Assembly (NCBI GenBank): GCA_038380795.1
Contig: CM076260.1
Location: 82,621,843-82,685,842, forward strand
From: Pyrocephalus nanus
Lineage: Eukaryota > Chordata > Aves > Passeriformes > Tyrannidae
DNA: 64,000 bases
Direction of reading: 5' to 3'
Shown: in pieces, positions 1 through 12,924 of the stretch
Layout: each line of letters starts with the position of its first letter
Numbering within the stretch: position 1 is the stretch's first letter
Made by a program: the position numbers and the translations under genes
Notes under the pieces: model-generated
Told to the model about the DNA's origin: nothing
What the model saw: only the letters and a program-made list of their open reading frames with translations
The model's database searches: none

Positions 1-1500
1 TTCCCGAAAACCAAGATCCTGCCTGGCTGGAACTGAGGACTGGAAGGAGTTTCCTTGGATACTGCATCAATTTTCTGTGGCCATGGGAAAAGGATGCTAA
101 CTGCACAGGAAGTTCCATAGCTGCTTCACAAGTCTTCTGATATTACAGAAAGCACTTCCCTACCTCTTCTGCTAACTGAAGAACTACACTGGAGGCCTAA
201 AGATGTAAACTAAACGTGCCAGAGGAAGAAAGCAGTAGCCATAAAGCATGTGCCTACTTCCAACATGAGTATTTGCTAAGTTTCACATCTGTGCAATTCT
301 ACAAGCTGGGATATGCACAGTATGATAGAAAAACATACCAGAAAGTCCCAATAATCATCCAATTCAAGAACCCTAGCTCTGTCCCAGCTCCCCTGCCAGC
401 CTTACTGAGGTGATCGGTGTTGTGCTGGGGATGGCCGTGGGAAGTGAAGAACAGGTCAGTTTCTAACAATGACTTAATTCAGACACTGAGAAATAAAACA
501 AGCCCCCCAAGCTGGATCTCAGTGGAAGGATGGAAAGCAGCTTGGCAAAAGGCTGGCTGAAACCCTGAACTTGAATCCTCGCTCTTGAAAGTCCCATGTA
601 CTGAGGGTATCTAGTTCATTTCACCTATTTACCCATACCCCTACAAAGTAAATACAGGACAGCACTATCTGGATTTGCTGGCAGATGGGTGTAAATAACT
701 GTACAATATGTGAACATGATAGAAAAGGGCAGAAAATCTAAAAAAATAAAACAAACCACAAATCCAAACACAGTCATAAACAAGTCAAAACTTTGTTTAA
801 GGATGATTTTACTTTATAGTCCTTTTTCCATTTTGCACTTATTGGTGTTAACAAGGAAGCTAATTATCAGGGTTAGACCTGAAGGGTGTTATCTAATTTG
901 TATAAGAAATTCTGAACAAGCAACAGAAACAGGCGGAGGCCAAGTTTCAGAAAAACATGGGAGATACCAGCTCAATTTTTTTTTTAATTCCTGCTAAAAT
1001 TAGTGAGAGAAAAGACAGTTTGCATGGCTCTTTTTTTTGAGAATGTCATTCCTGACCAGAATTAGAAGCAGCTGTTTTATATGTCTAACAAAAATAAGCC
1101 AGATGGAAGCCTAGCAGAGAAGGTGCTGGATCTGGCATTGAGAGACCGAGTTTGGATGATGCAAGAAGAAGCTGAGAGAGAGAGAGATACACTGGACTTT
1201 ATTCCAAGGAGAGAAATAAATGGTTGCTGTAGATCAATTAAATTAGCAGTGACCTAACTTCTCTGCTTGCATCCATTTGCTTTTTCCTGTGAACACCAAG
1301 TGGATTAATACATCTGTTTCCTATAAACACTTTCTTTTTATATGTTTTTTAAAGGGGTTTCCTGACTCCAAATGTAGGGCTGGATCCCTAACTGCTTCTC
1401 TCTAATTAGTGTTTTACAAGTGCTAGAAAATCAAGGAAGTTCCTAGTACTTTCTGTTTACTTTTTAATATTTTAAGTATTTTCTCCCTCAAACCGTTAAA
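1..1500. other. Unique-looking sequence, no gene seen
   Basis: AT-rich sequence with short frames only (65 and 95 codons, low complexity, no motif). A minus-strand AATAAA at 1198-1203 could serve as a poly(A) signal if the 1840-2212 candidate is a terminal exon. A short (ga)n stretch occurs at about 1175. Confidence 0.5.
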
Positions 1501-1507
1501 AAAAGAC

Positions 1508-1575
1508 TGATTTGCTCCTGGTATAAATTAACATCAGTCCAATAAAATCTCAGTTTCGGATTTATACCAGGGTAT
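1508..1575. repeat. Ancient palindromic repeat (cctggtataaat arms)
   Basis: Perfect 12-base inverted repeat: cctggtataaat at 1517-1528 and atttataccagg at 1560-1571, separated by 31 bases containing a diverged 'tccaataaaatctca' centre. The layout (CTGGTATAAATC, ATGGAG-type centre, mirrored arm) matches a palindromic non-coding repeat common in turtles, crocodilians and birds, probably a MITE-like DNA element. A third related phrase (gatatttatgcca) follows at about 1601. Confidence 0.5.
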
Positions 1576-1839
1576 TCTCAGAGAGAAATACATTCCCCAG
1601 GATATTTATGCCAGAGAGAATGTTCTTTTTTGGGGGTATATTGTAGTATGGCCCTACACATTCTTGAGGCTAGTTATCTTCCTCATTGTCTAAGACATTT
1701 CTAGCTGGTGGTCAGAGAAACTATGATTTTACATTTGTGGATGGGTAACTTCTATCCTGTGCTGTGTTTTCTTTGCTTCTTAAATAATCACATATTTAGG
1801 AAGCTATTAAAACATCCTGTCTTCTATTAGAACATCCTG

Positions 1840-2212
1840 TCAGGGTGAAACACGGGTGGTGGCAGACATGGAGACCAGCACTCCTGTGGCATTGCTAGGG
1901 CAGGGACTAAAGGCCCTGGGCTGAGATGAAATGGGACTCCTGAGCCCATGGACAGGAGTGGGGTCCCACTTGAGAACCCTGACAACCTCTGGCAGAATTT
2001 TGTAGGCAGTCCTTTTGATCTGGGAGATGAAGTTTGATTCTATCTTCAGTGAGTCACAAATAGTCACAAAAGCCTTGCAATTAGATTTTGGTTCAGTACA
2101 AATGGAAGAGCCTTGGGCCATTTGCTGTTTGCTATCTAGGATGGAACCATCTGGCAAAGTCAAACCCTTTTGCTCACTTAGCAAATTGCTAGTACTATTC
2201 CAGGGCACCTCA
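1840..2212 (-). CDS. Candidate terminal exon, or relic of an L2-like LINE reverse transcriptase
   Basis: On the minus strand a strong 3' splice-site-like tract (gttttttcctccag) ends at 2213. The following frame is open for 123 codons to a TGA at 1840-1842. The middle part (CDSLKIESNFISQIKRTA, then YKIL..VVRVL) resembles the conserved D-S-L-x-x-E-x-x-I-x-x-x-x-[KR]-[ST]-A-[FY] stretch near the RT end of L2-clade LINEs. A LINE relic is therefore at least as likely as a gene exon, although old avian L2 copies normally carry stops. A minus-strand AATAAA lies 640 bases downstream (1198-1203). Short of a homology search I cannot choose between the two. Confidence 0.3.
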
Positions 2213-2229
2213 CTGGAGGAAAAAACACC

Positions 2230-5200
2230 TTAGCTGAAACCATTTACACTGGGCTCCTTAGAGATCTGCCTAAAGGCAGTATCAGAATCAAACTCTTAAA
2301 TGCTTGAAGTCCCGAACAGATTTCACTGATGCTAACTGGATGGCTTATTTTTTTCTAATATCTATTCTCTTTATAGGAAAGCGAGTGCCAGCTGATACTT
2401 TATACTTCTGAATGATGCTGTAGGATGTTAGTCCTGTCTCTCAGGGCTTCCACTTATTCCTTTTTGATAAAGCAGTAGGTGCAGTACAAAAAAAAATTCT
2501 GGGGATAGATCCAGTTTTCTACCTCCTTAGTTTCTAGTAAATTTTATCTGGTGGTTGGGAAAATCGTGAGAATATACTTAATCATAATATTTCTATTTGC
2601 TCTCCTGGCAGAAACACATATCTGCAGTTCATGGTTCATGTATTTATGTTTAATCATAAAATATTTTTTAAATTCAGAAAAGCATCACGTCACTTGTTAT
2701 TTTATCCAAACTGCTCTCACTAGAAAAATGCAGATGGAGACAGCAACTTAACAATCCAGCTCTAAAGGTTGACCTTCTGCATCTGCAGGGTTGCAAGATC
2801 TTTCACTGCATTTGGTTTATGAAATTACTTTTGAATGTAAGCCACAAATATGCTAAATGTTAACTAAGGTTCTTTAGTGAGCCTTCTACCCTGTGGCAGT
2901 GTTGCAGAGATCCTGACCACACTAAGGAAGTGCACACTGAGGAATACCATTGCTTAGTAACATGCTTTCCAACGCTGATCACTGTGCTTGCTCTGGAACA
3001 CTGAAGGGAGTTTCCCCTAGCAGTGCCAGAGCAGACAACCAAGCTAATAGGAATAACTAAGGGAAGGAGAAAGATCCCTCTGACTCCAGCTTTAACCTGA
3101 ACTTCTGAGACTCTCTTGGCTCTTTAGAATAAGAAATATAACATTGTGCTTCTATCTGGGTGAAATTCTGTCAAACTAGGTGAAAAAATTTACAGGTAAA
3201 ATGTTTGGAGGGAAATGCTTAGCCTGAGAGCATTAGGTAGGGCATCTTAGGAGTAGTGTTTTATGGAACTGCAGTGCTTTACTAGGCTCTACACAACATG
3301 GTGTTATAAATATATAAGTTCAATGGGCTGTGTAAGATTTCAGTGATAGACCCTTAAAATCATATTTTCTATAAAATCCCATTAAAATCTGTATCATCAG
3401 GAAAAAATCTAGGTTTTACTCTCAGCTTGAACTATAATCAATCAAAAGGCAATATGATTACTCGACTTGGAAAAGAGGCCAAGATAGGATAAGTGATGGC
3501 TTCGGGAAATCTAATATTCAGGGATTACAAGCAAGGCATCTAAATCATTTGTTTGGCTATTATTGTTTGTCTTTTTGGAACTGCTGGGGAGCAGGGACTG
3601 TCTCATCCTAAGTCTGGAAAGCAGTTAGAATAACCTGACTGTTATCACAGTTCAAAAAGCAATACAACACATGTCCAGCAACATACACTGCCCCATGACA
3701 CCGTAGCAGAGATGTCAGAGGTCAAATTGTGCAGAATCATTTAAGTGTGAACAGGTGCAATTAGACCACCATGGAATAACTTTGTGGTTAACTCTTTGTA
3801 AGTGAGGCATGAGACACTCTACCCTAACCATGTCTGTAACCTTAAACCATCCTGTAGGCACAGAGTACCTGACACTATTCCCAAAGCAAGCCAAGAAGAG
3901 AAACAGACATCCCAGATTACTGCTGCATAATTACAAATATTTATCCTGTTAATATTGCTCCCTGATGTGGGAGTAATAAAGGATATTTTCCTCTCCTACA
4001 GTTATTGAATGAAAAGAGGGAAACTGTAAGTAGTCTGCATGTGATGTGGCATTCTTTCACTGCATCATTTTATCAGGGGATTTTAGCAAGGGGATTACTT
4101 TGCACTTCATGCAACAAAAAATTGGCTCTGATGTCCCATAGTCTGTAGGAGGCTGTGGCATTGCTTATTAAGTCTCAGTGCCTTCACACCAACTTAAAAA
4201 CTCTCTAGGCTTTTTCACTTAACTTAGAAATTAATTTGTTCAGATTGTGTTTGCACTGAGCAATGGAGACATGGAAGCTAAAAGCCTTCAGTGGAACAGC
4301 ATCAAGACAAAGCTAAAGTATGCCTAGCTCTCCTCTGCCCCACATGTTCAGTTCCTTCTATTGAAAAATGAGCAAAAGAATGGAAAATGAATGTCTGCTT
4401 GGGTCTTGCTCTGATCTCAGACAGGATGTTGCCAGGCATACCCCACAGGCAGAAGCCCAAGAGCACACCAGTTTATTCAAAGCCCTGAAGCTTTTCCCTG
4501 CTGGAATTGTGGGCTTTGCCTCTTCACCATGCGCCTTGCAGAGTGTCACTCAGATTAAAGTGTGCCTGCTGTGCTTTGCTTTCTGTGTGTCATATGAGAG
4601 GAAGCACAATATAAATTACACACTTTTCCATTTGTAGGGCTTCTCTTGCAGTTCTGAAAATGGAATATGGACCAAGAAAAAGTCCTACTGCTTCCCTCTC
4701 TTCACTGTTAACTTGCATTTCCAAGGTGCATTCTGAAAGCTTCCTTACTACATTAAATCAGAACCGTTCAGCCCTTGGCATGTTGGAAGATGCATCATGC
4801 CAGTGGGCAAATCTGAGAGAAAAACGTGAGTTAGTGGCTGAGCCACTGGATATTGCAGCCTTTTCTGGTATAGAATAAAACTTAATCTATAACATTATGT
4901 GAATATTCTGACATAAGAATGCACACTTTTACAAATAAACCAACATTGTTAATGCATTAGGGTTTTTAAGAGTTTTCTCATCTTCGGGAGCAGGGAGAAA
5001 TCCTGTTGTGTGTTTTCTTTCGTGTCTAAAAAGGGCTCCTTTCATAAAACATGCTTTTCTGCATTGGGAGAGTACAGGCATACTAAAAGGTTTTTTCTCT
5101 GCTGTCTAGCTGCTAATTTTCATTCTGACTGAAACAAAACAAGGTTTCCAAAAGTACTTCGGGATCCCACACTGAGATTTTCAGACTTCATTTCTTTAGA

Positions 5201-8200
5201 AATCCAGGCTAATCGGGTAATGTGTTGTGTACCACAACAAAGTCTAGGAAGTCAGGCAAAGTATAAATTGATGCTCAGTTTGACTTACTCTTTTGATATT
5301 CAGATGTGTGCTAAGTGCAAATAAATTTAAATGCTAGGGAGTCCAATTTTGGACTGTTTGTTCATTGTTTCTTAACACATCTTTTAATCTGCTGTGGACA
5401 ATTCTATCTCTTCCTTTTTAGGAAATGTCTTAAAGATGTAACTTGAACTATCTCATAAAAAGTTCATCACTGTCAGCCAGAGATATGTACAATTAGGATT
5501 GCGCTTGGCTATTTTTTGGATTCTGTGAACTGACTCCTTTTAGGGGAAAATCTATTGACAGAGCAAACTTCCACTAGTCTCCATTTCAAGGGAGGTGAAT
5601 ATATACTTTATTTGCATTCTATACCTGCTTGTTCATACTCATTATACTTTCTACCAGCATTAAATTTGTATTAAAAGTATTAGTTTATACGTTAAAACTT
5701 TTTCAGGTCAGCCAGGTCTTTTCATTTTTGTATACAAAAAGTCTGCACATGAAGGAGTCAAAGTAGGGAGGACACACAATCTGAAATACTGAACTTCCAC
5801 ATTTTCCCTCTAAAACTCATGTAATAATCTAGTCAAACAAATCTCCTGATTAAATTTACATTTCTTTGAACATGTTTTCCTGTCCAGTTAAAGAATTTTC
5901 TAATTACAAAAGTGTGTGTATAGTACAGGAGAGTTCAAAAAGTTGTGAAACTTTTTTCACGTTTAGAAAGCTGTGATACTGGGAAATATCCTTAGACATT
6001 CTAACTGAATAAACCAAGAGTTCATAACATTAGCTGCAAAAGAACACCTAGAAAAGCAAAACGTGATGTAGGTTTGGCAGTTTTCCTTCTCTCCCCAGTG
6101 TAAGATGTAGCTTTAAATAGCATTTCACATACATTTTATAAAACACAGTGATGTCTGGACTTGATAAAGAAAAGGAAGAAAAGAAACAATGAAATATCTC
6201 AAATCCATCCATAAAGCTGTAACAATTTACATCTGTGAGGAATTCTCACAGTACCAACCAGGCTTGAGGGAATTTGGATTTCACTACAGTAAAACTGTTT
6301 GACAAACTGAAAGCTGTGGACCTGACTTGAGAATAAATGGAGTTCACAGGACTCTGTGAAATTTCTTTTGCTATCTTTCAACTCATTTTTACAATGAAAT
6401 TGTGTTTAGCTCCTGTAGAATGAAGAATTGTTGCTTTAAAATATATTATCTACAGATCTGAGTGGTTGTCAGAATGCAATCATAAATAAAGCTGTCTGTG
6501 GGAAGCTGTATAAGTTTATAATGCTCCAGCTGTTCTGGGTCTTTCCCTTCCTCCTTCCCCCCCTTACTAGTACCAAGGCCACAGTAAAGTACTCAGTGTG
6601 TCTTTTCTGGCCACCATCCCTTGAGCAGTCTAGAGCACAAGAAATGTATGCAGAAATTAATACTGAATTGGGAAATCCATTACAGAATCCCCAGTTATAT
6701 TAGGTAATGCATAGATAATACATAGGTGGCCTTGGAAGTTTCCCACTAAGCCCAATTTGGATGATGGATCTGAAATTTAACCATGACAGGATACTACTCT
6801 AGAATATCAGTGCACCTCAGAAAGAATTGGGTATCTCTTGAATTTATAGATAATCACCACTTGTTTTCTATCATAACTTATTCCTGATGTTTATCTTGGG
6901 GAAATTTCAAGATGATCTCATAAGTCTTCTTAATCTCATCCATTTATAGGATTGTTTCCCCCTTCTTTTATATGCACTGCTAGATCCAACTGGCCCAAAC
7001 CCTTCCTACAGTAAGTGTTTTACACCAGAGATCATTTTTAATTGTGTTTTATAAATAAATAGTTTAGATCTATGGGTAAGATTACCCACTAGCTGAATAT
7101 GCTGAAAGAGAGTAACTGATACTTTATAGTCTGCCTGTAAGCACTTAATGTACTAGATGAACAGTTTCTTCTGATCAGACAGAATATGATGAGGAATTTA
7201 AAACCAGCAAATCTAAACCTGATCATAAAGAGATGTAGCTCTAATGTTTTGCTTCTGACTGTTTAAGTCTTGTGAAGAGGAGTTAGTAATTTTAAGACAG
7301 GCCACACACCCAAGCAAGGCCTCACTGTGTTGCGTGGACATTGTGGCGTCCAAGCAGACACCTTTGGATCAGCAACAGGACAGCACAAAGAGACTATCTT
7401 TAGAGACCCTTTTTATCTGTTCTGATTAGAATATTAAAAGGAATTTCATCAGCATGAGAATATTAGGCCATGACAGAAGTCTAAGTTATAGTCCCTAGAT
7501 GTAGTACAGCAGAAAGAGAATTCTAGGAAGAGCCGTAAGCCTGCTCATATGTAAAGGCAATACAGTACTGCAAAAAAAAAGCAGCTCTGAAAATATTTTT
7601 CTAAGTTCTTAAGATGTCTACAAACACAATATCCTAGAAGAAATTGCTCTGAGGAAATGGTGATGAATACTTCATTAAAGGTAGGCACCTGCCCATATTC
7701 CTCAAAAAATTTTTTAAAAATGAATATTTTATAACAGTTGTGAAAACCCCAACCACACTTTCCCCCATGTATTTCTCTCCCCAGTTGTAGAAATAACAAA
7801 AAGATCATTAAAATCAGAGCCTGTCTTTGAGGCTATTACATTTACTGTAGAAAATCAAGCAAATTAGTTTTATATTTAGTTATGAATGCATTGAGATCTG
7901 AAGCTTGTCCCTAGTTTTACAGTAACAATTTCCCAATGTAGTAAAGGCAAGTCCCTTTTTGTGTTGCTCATGAGGGAGCCTGGACTCATTTCATTGTTCT
8001 TGTGGAATTCATCTGCTGTGTGAAGGTCCTGCTCACAGCTGGAGAGGCAACGGCAGGAGTTATTTCAGTACATGTTTGTTTGTGGACTAGGTCTTAAAAA
8101 GATAAAACTGCATTAAAGAATCACAGTTAATAAGACTGATCATGGGCTTATATATAGACCATTATGTAATAGACCCTTTCACAGCAAGGTCAAACTCCAT

Positions 8201-8800
8201 CTTAAACCCTTTGTTTCCACTGCTGCTGTCACAGGGCCATCACTTCACTCTTGCAGCAATCTTCTTGTTTTTACATCGTAAAATCATTAAGGGTCAGTTT
8301 GTACCCTTGTGCCAGTGCAATCTTTTACCCTAAAAAGCTTTTTGTCCTGCTGTTTACCTCTCTTCACCAGTGTATTTGTCGTCAGCTTTCATTTTCTCCC
8401 TCGATCTTAATTTTACTAGACTAAACAAACTGCTCTATTCAAATCTCTTAAAAGGCCTTTCATTCTCTAGTGATCCTTCCAGCTCTTTTCTGCAAATATT
8501 CCAGTTTAAGTTCTCCCTTCCTGTACACACATGACTGTGCAGTTTCCCAAAAGTGATTTTGCTGGTACGTGGACTTCCCAATTTGTACTGGAAGAGCCTG
8601 CTAGAGACTTGGACCTTGAGAAGCCACTACAGACTGTAAAGCAGTGAAGTGAGATGCTAGTGCTGGCCTTTGTTGCTAATTAGAAAGTCTGTCATGTGGT
8701 GAACCAGTTAGAGGCTACATTAGCTTATGTATTTTTATTCCTAGCTAAGTGCTATGGTAACAAAGTCCTGAATTGTGTGAAGTAGATGTTTCTCCACAGT
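2230..8800. other. Unique-looking sequence, no confident gene
   Basis: No recognised coding region or transposon. Two plus-strand micro-exon-like arrangements occur: 4002-4025 (cctctcctacag, 24 bases, gtaagt) and 6984-7010 (tatatgcactgctag, 27 bases, gtaagt). At 3585-3605 the phrase gagcagggactgtctc resembles ancient LINE/SINE 3' ends but nothing extends from it. Longest frames are 60-89 codons without motifs. Confidence 0.5.
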
Positions 8801-8806
8801 ACTTAC

Positions 8807-9006
8807 CTCTTGCTACAAGGGACAGTTTGTGTCCCCCTCATTTCCAGCTGGCCATTCTCAAAGCAGTGGTTGGTTTTGCTTTGATAGAAAGCTGGAGGGT
8901 TGTTCCACGTGCATTTGAAAGGAAGGCCCTGTAGACTGGATGCTGCCCACTGACTATTAGTGCAGTATTCTGCCTTGCCACCCACAGTGCTGTACCATGA
9001 CCCAGA
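8807..9006 (-). CDS. Candidate coding exon, Cys-rich, unidentified protein
   Basis: A 200-base minus-strand block. The 3' splice-site side is tgttttgttgctacag (exon starts 9006) and the 5' splice site is the consensus agag then gtaagt (exon ends 8807). The frame is open in phase 0 to phase 2, about 66 residues, with four spaced Cys (EYC, FKC, NHC, VPC), several Trp, and a secreted/extracellular look. The open frame also extends upstream to a 95-codon frame (8803-9090). Its end phase fits the start phase of the terminal candidate at 2212. The protein family is not recognised. Confidence 0.38.
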
Positions 9007-9014
9007 CTGTAGCA

Positions 9015-12000
9015 ACAAAACAGTTCTCTGCAGCTCTGTTATGGAGTATGGAGCTGTTGTCTCCAGTAAATCCTCATGAAATAGAAGCATGCAACTGAGC
9101 TACTTGCGTCCTGCACATCCACAATGGCAAGAAATTTCAGAGGGGTTTTTATGCAGTTGCCATCTCATCCTTTATTTATAATGTGTTGTGAGGCTTTACA
9201 GATCTGGGAAGGCTCGCACCTGATGTAGCTGTACCACCACTGAGAGTCCTCCTCAGGACTGGAGTAAACAGAAGCCTACCACAGAGGTAGCTCAACCCTT
9301 CTAGAAACAGTGACTATGAATGTACTGTGTGGATATAATTCTCATTTTCTGAGAGATTCTAATTTCCTGAGAAAATTTCTCATTTTTTGTGCCATTGTGA
9401 AGAGGGAAAAAAAAACCCTGTCCTGAGTGTAACTAGACAGATGTAGTTGCAAAATCTGATGAAAACTTGGTGGCATTTAAAGTAACGGCAAAACTCCTTT
9501 TGACCTCCCTGGGGCCTAGATGGCCTGGATGTCACCCATAAGGTACAAGATCACAGCTTCTATTTGTCATCCTCTTTGGTGAAGGCAAAATTTCTGCATG
9601 TGGCTTATTTTAAATAGATTTTAATAGCTGTAACACAACTATTATCACAGAGAAGGTGAATTATAGCAATACGTGACAGCAGTTCTTCAGGTACGGAGAA
9701 TTGTCACGGCTTAGCTGAAACCACATTTTGTTAGCAAAGGATGTTCCCCACACATTTAAAATACATAAATAGTGAACTAGTCCCTAACTAGTGTTAGGAA
9801 CTTTAAATGTGTGCAGAGCAACCTAATGATTCACTTTGTTTTAGTGTTGAGAAGCTCTACCTTCATGTACTGCAGAAATTCTCCAGACTATGTTAAAGAA
9901 TAACACACTCGGAGTGTAAAACATCAGCTTTGAAAGAAGTGAAGCCCACATCATATAATACTGGCTACAAGCTCAGTCCCACATGCAAAGAAATAATGCG
10001 GAAAAATTACTGGAAACTCACATTTAAAACATGATACCTTCCAAAATAATTTCTACAGGCAGTAAGAATTAATGCGTTGTGAACAAAACAGGGTTTTTAC
10101 TATAAACCTTTAAAAAAGAAAAAAGGTTTAGCACAAAAAGTCTGCAGTGATGATGATTTAGGTTTTTTCTTTTTTAAGTTGTAATAATTTATCAAGAGCT
10201 AAAAGTGTCTTCAGAAGAATAACTCCATGCTTACTCATTTTGAAGCAACTTTGGGGTTTTCCTTTTGTTTTCAATTTGTTCTAGTTGCATTCCTTCTGAG
10301 TGGGAAAAATAAACCAAGTATTTCTAAGATATAAATAGTTTAGGATGAGATGAGTAATTAAGTGAGAAGAAACCAGAGTTGATTGGTGATAGATGTAAGT
10401 AACATTACAATGAAACCTCATTCTTTCCTACTAGCTCAGCATCAAGAAGGTGATGATTTTATGAAACAATGCTCTATAAAAATACAATGTATTGCAGAAC
10501 ATGATTATGTCTCCCCCCAAAACAAAAAGGAACAACAACAACAAAATTACCTTTTACTTTACAAAAGACATGCAAACTGTGGCACATTAGGTCATTTCAA
10601 GAGTTTTTCCAGGTGTTCTTGCTGCAATTTTGGGCCTTAGAAACCACAAAATGAGTCTTATTTTTATCCAGCTGTCACCAGCCCTCACTCATCTCTGGGA
10701 CCTGCTCCTTCTCAGCAGTAGGAATGGTAGCTGGTACTAAATGGCACATTTTTCAGAGTTTGGCACCCTCCTTAGTACACCTTTAATATTTTGGTTTTCT
10801 TTTCTCAAAGTATAAGAGTACAAAGCAGAAGACCACCAGGAATCAAACACTTTATGTTCCTGTTTAGTCCAAAGTTAATAATGCTCATCTTCCTTCAATA
10901 CAATCAGTAAATTGATGTAAATACAAGTCAAATGCAAATGTAAATACATGTATTTGCGTTATTGAATTAATTGGTTATTTAGATAAGTTATTTTAATCTC
11001 TCTTTAAAGGCATTTGAAAGGAAACACATTGGCTCTTCTTTATCTTGCCATGTTCCATTTTTACTTTTACTTCCCTGTAGACTGAGAATAAATGTGTCTA
11101 TTATAGTGAAATAAAAGAGCTTAAATGATCTGAAAAGAAATTATTAAGGCTCCTGAGTCCTCTTTCCCCATCTGTCCACTTCACATGCTTCCATTTTCCT
11201 TAGATGTGAAAGATCTATGCTATTCAAGTGTACACTGTAAGCCACTGTACATCACTGATGCAGATAATATTGTAAAGGTTAAAGATCAAAAAATATGTCA
11301 AAGTTTAGAGGAGCCAAAGCCAAGTGAAGAATATAACATGCCATTGTTACCGGCGGAAGGAGTCTTACTTCACCTGGCAGGAGAATGAAACTCCTTTATA
11401 AAACCTGCATGCCTTTCCTCCGCATTGTACAACTGTTTTGTAAAGTTAGGTTCAGGAAACAGGGGAAGGGCTTACTGTTTATTGTTCCTAGATGAGCCAT
11501 AGATTGCTAGGGGAGCCTTAGTTTTACTGCTACAAGGTTTCACAGAATTTCTTCAGTGCAGATGAACATGCTTATGCAAGTAGAACTTATTTAGAAGCTG
11601 TGTAGCTATTTCTGTGGAATACGTTTACATAAGGGTGTCCACCCAACAGCCTTTCCTGCATATAACTATTTTGGTGAAACAGTACACTTCTAATCAAAAC
11701 AGTAACAACAGTAAAACTTTTAAAAGTGTATCAGATTTTAATGACCTTTTGATTCTCAATAGTGCTGCAGTGGAAACTCCTCTCTCTTCCTTTTTAGGAA
11801 ATGTTCATAATTTATCTCATAGAAAGATCATCACAGGGAAACAATAGATTGGACAACAGAGGTCTTACAATCTCAGCCACACAACTGATGTGAATGTCAA
11901 ATCTATTGATACAAATGTCAATGTGGAAAAAACACAAAATCAAAACTGGGAATGATGGAAAGTTAAATGTAAAAATAGTCTTTTTAAGCTCTAAACCAAG

Positions 12001-12140
12001 TTATTTAGAAGCACCGTTGAAACTATTCAGTAGCACAGGGGCACTATTTGGGGTGAAACAAGCTCATGTTCATTTATAGCACCTCCTGTTATTGTAAAAG
12101 CACACTAATAAAGAATACACAGTTGGAACCAAGTTTAGAA
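9015..12140. other. Unique-looking sequence, no gene
   Basis: Contains the inverted repeat at 9749-9813 and a smaller one near 10103-10130 (taaaccttt / aaaggttta). Frames of 60-85 codons here have no coding character. Confidence 0.5.
9749..9813. repeat. 12-bp perfect inverted repeat
   Basis: cacacatttaaa at 9749-9760 and tttaaatgtgtg at 9802-9813 are exact reverse complements around a 41-base spacer that itself contains two actagt palindromes (about 9777 and 9788). It may be an old MITE or simply a hairpin-forming sequence. No matching repeat family was recognised. Confidence 0.6.
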
Positions 12141-12147
12141 TGATTAC

Positions 12148-12295
12148 CTGCTGAACTTGTAAAGGAAGGATTATGCCTAGCTGGATAGCTGTTCCCTGTG
12201 AAATCTTGTGCTCCCCTTGGATTTCTGCTGGTAGTAAGGTATCATCTCCTGGCCATTCACAACAATATTTTCCTTCTCAACTGAAATGAAGTTGA
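12148..12295 (-). CDS. Candidate exon, frame ambiguous
   Basis: A 148-base block on the minus strand between a good 3' splice site (ctcctttcctttgcag, exon starts 12295) and cagcag then gtaatc (exon ends 12148). Two frames look protein-like. One starts with two spare bases and runs 38 codons (NFISVEKENIVV...) to an internal TAG. The other opens after a TGA at codon 6 and runs to the 5' splice site (GKYCCEWPGDD...LQVQQ), and would join in phase to the candidate at 9006. Neither is recognised. Confidence 0.25.
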
Positions 12296-12868
12296 CTGCA
12301 AAGGAAAGGAGAAAAGTAGTAAGGTTAATAACTTTGGTCAGGAGGAGCAAGTACAGCAGTTAAAAAGAGCCTTCTAAGTGGGTTTCTGTGCTCTATTCTG
12401 GCAAAGACTCCGCAGCTTGAACTTCTTTTTTCTTAGGAGCAGAAATATCGCATATATGTCAAACTAGTCCATCCCACAGCCTCATTGAAGCAAAAGTGGT
12501 CTCCTTAGCAACAGCCTTTGAGACACAAGGAGGAAATTCCCCAGTCTCTCTGACCTGGAGGCTCAAACCCTCCCTCTGGGGACCAGCTGCCCTCTTCTGT
12601 CTCTAGCTTCATTTTTAAAACAGTTTAGCCTTGGTCTGTGTTTATGTTGATAAAAAGAATCTGTATAAAATAAAAGAGGAAAGCTCAGCTGTATAAACCT
12701 ATAGGCTGTCTCAGCAAAAGCCAGAAGAAACAATGCTGAAGACAGAATTTTTCATCATTTCTTTAATATATAGAGACAAGTAAACTGGCATTATTGCTGT
12801 CTTCGGTAGTTGCCACAAACAAGATGAAGCAGGTACTTCCACATGGACAGGCAGCAAAGGCCACTTAC

Positions 12869-12922
12869 TTCTTTCTTCTGTGCAGACCTGTGGTTTTATT
12901 GGGCCTGACTTCAACACCAATC
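12869..12922 (-). CDS. Candidate 54-base exon
   Basis: On the minus strand gttaatatttgcag precedes 54 bases (exon 12922 to 12869) followed by gtaagt. Open in two frames; the frame reading LVLKSGPIKPQVCTEER is phase 1 to phase 1 and would join in phase to the candidate at 12295. The base before the 5' splice site is A, which is less usual. Confidence 0.18.
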
Positions 12923-12924
12923 CT

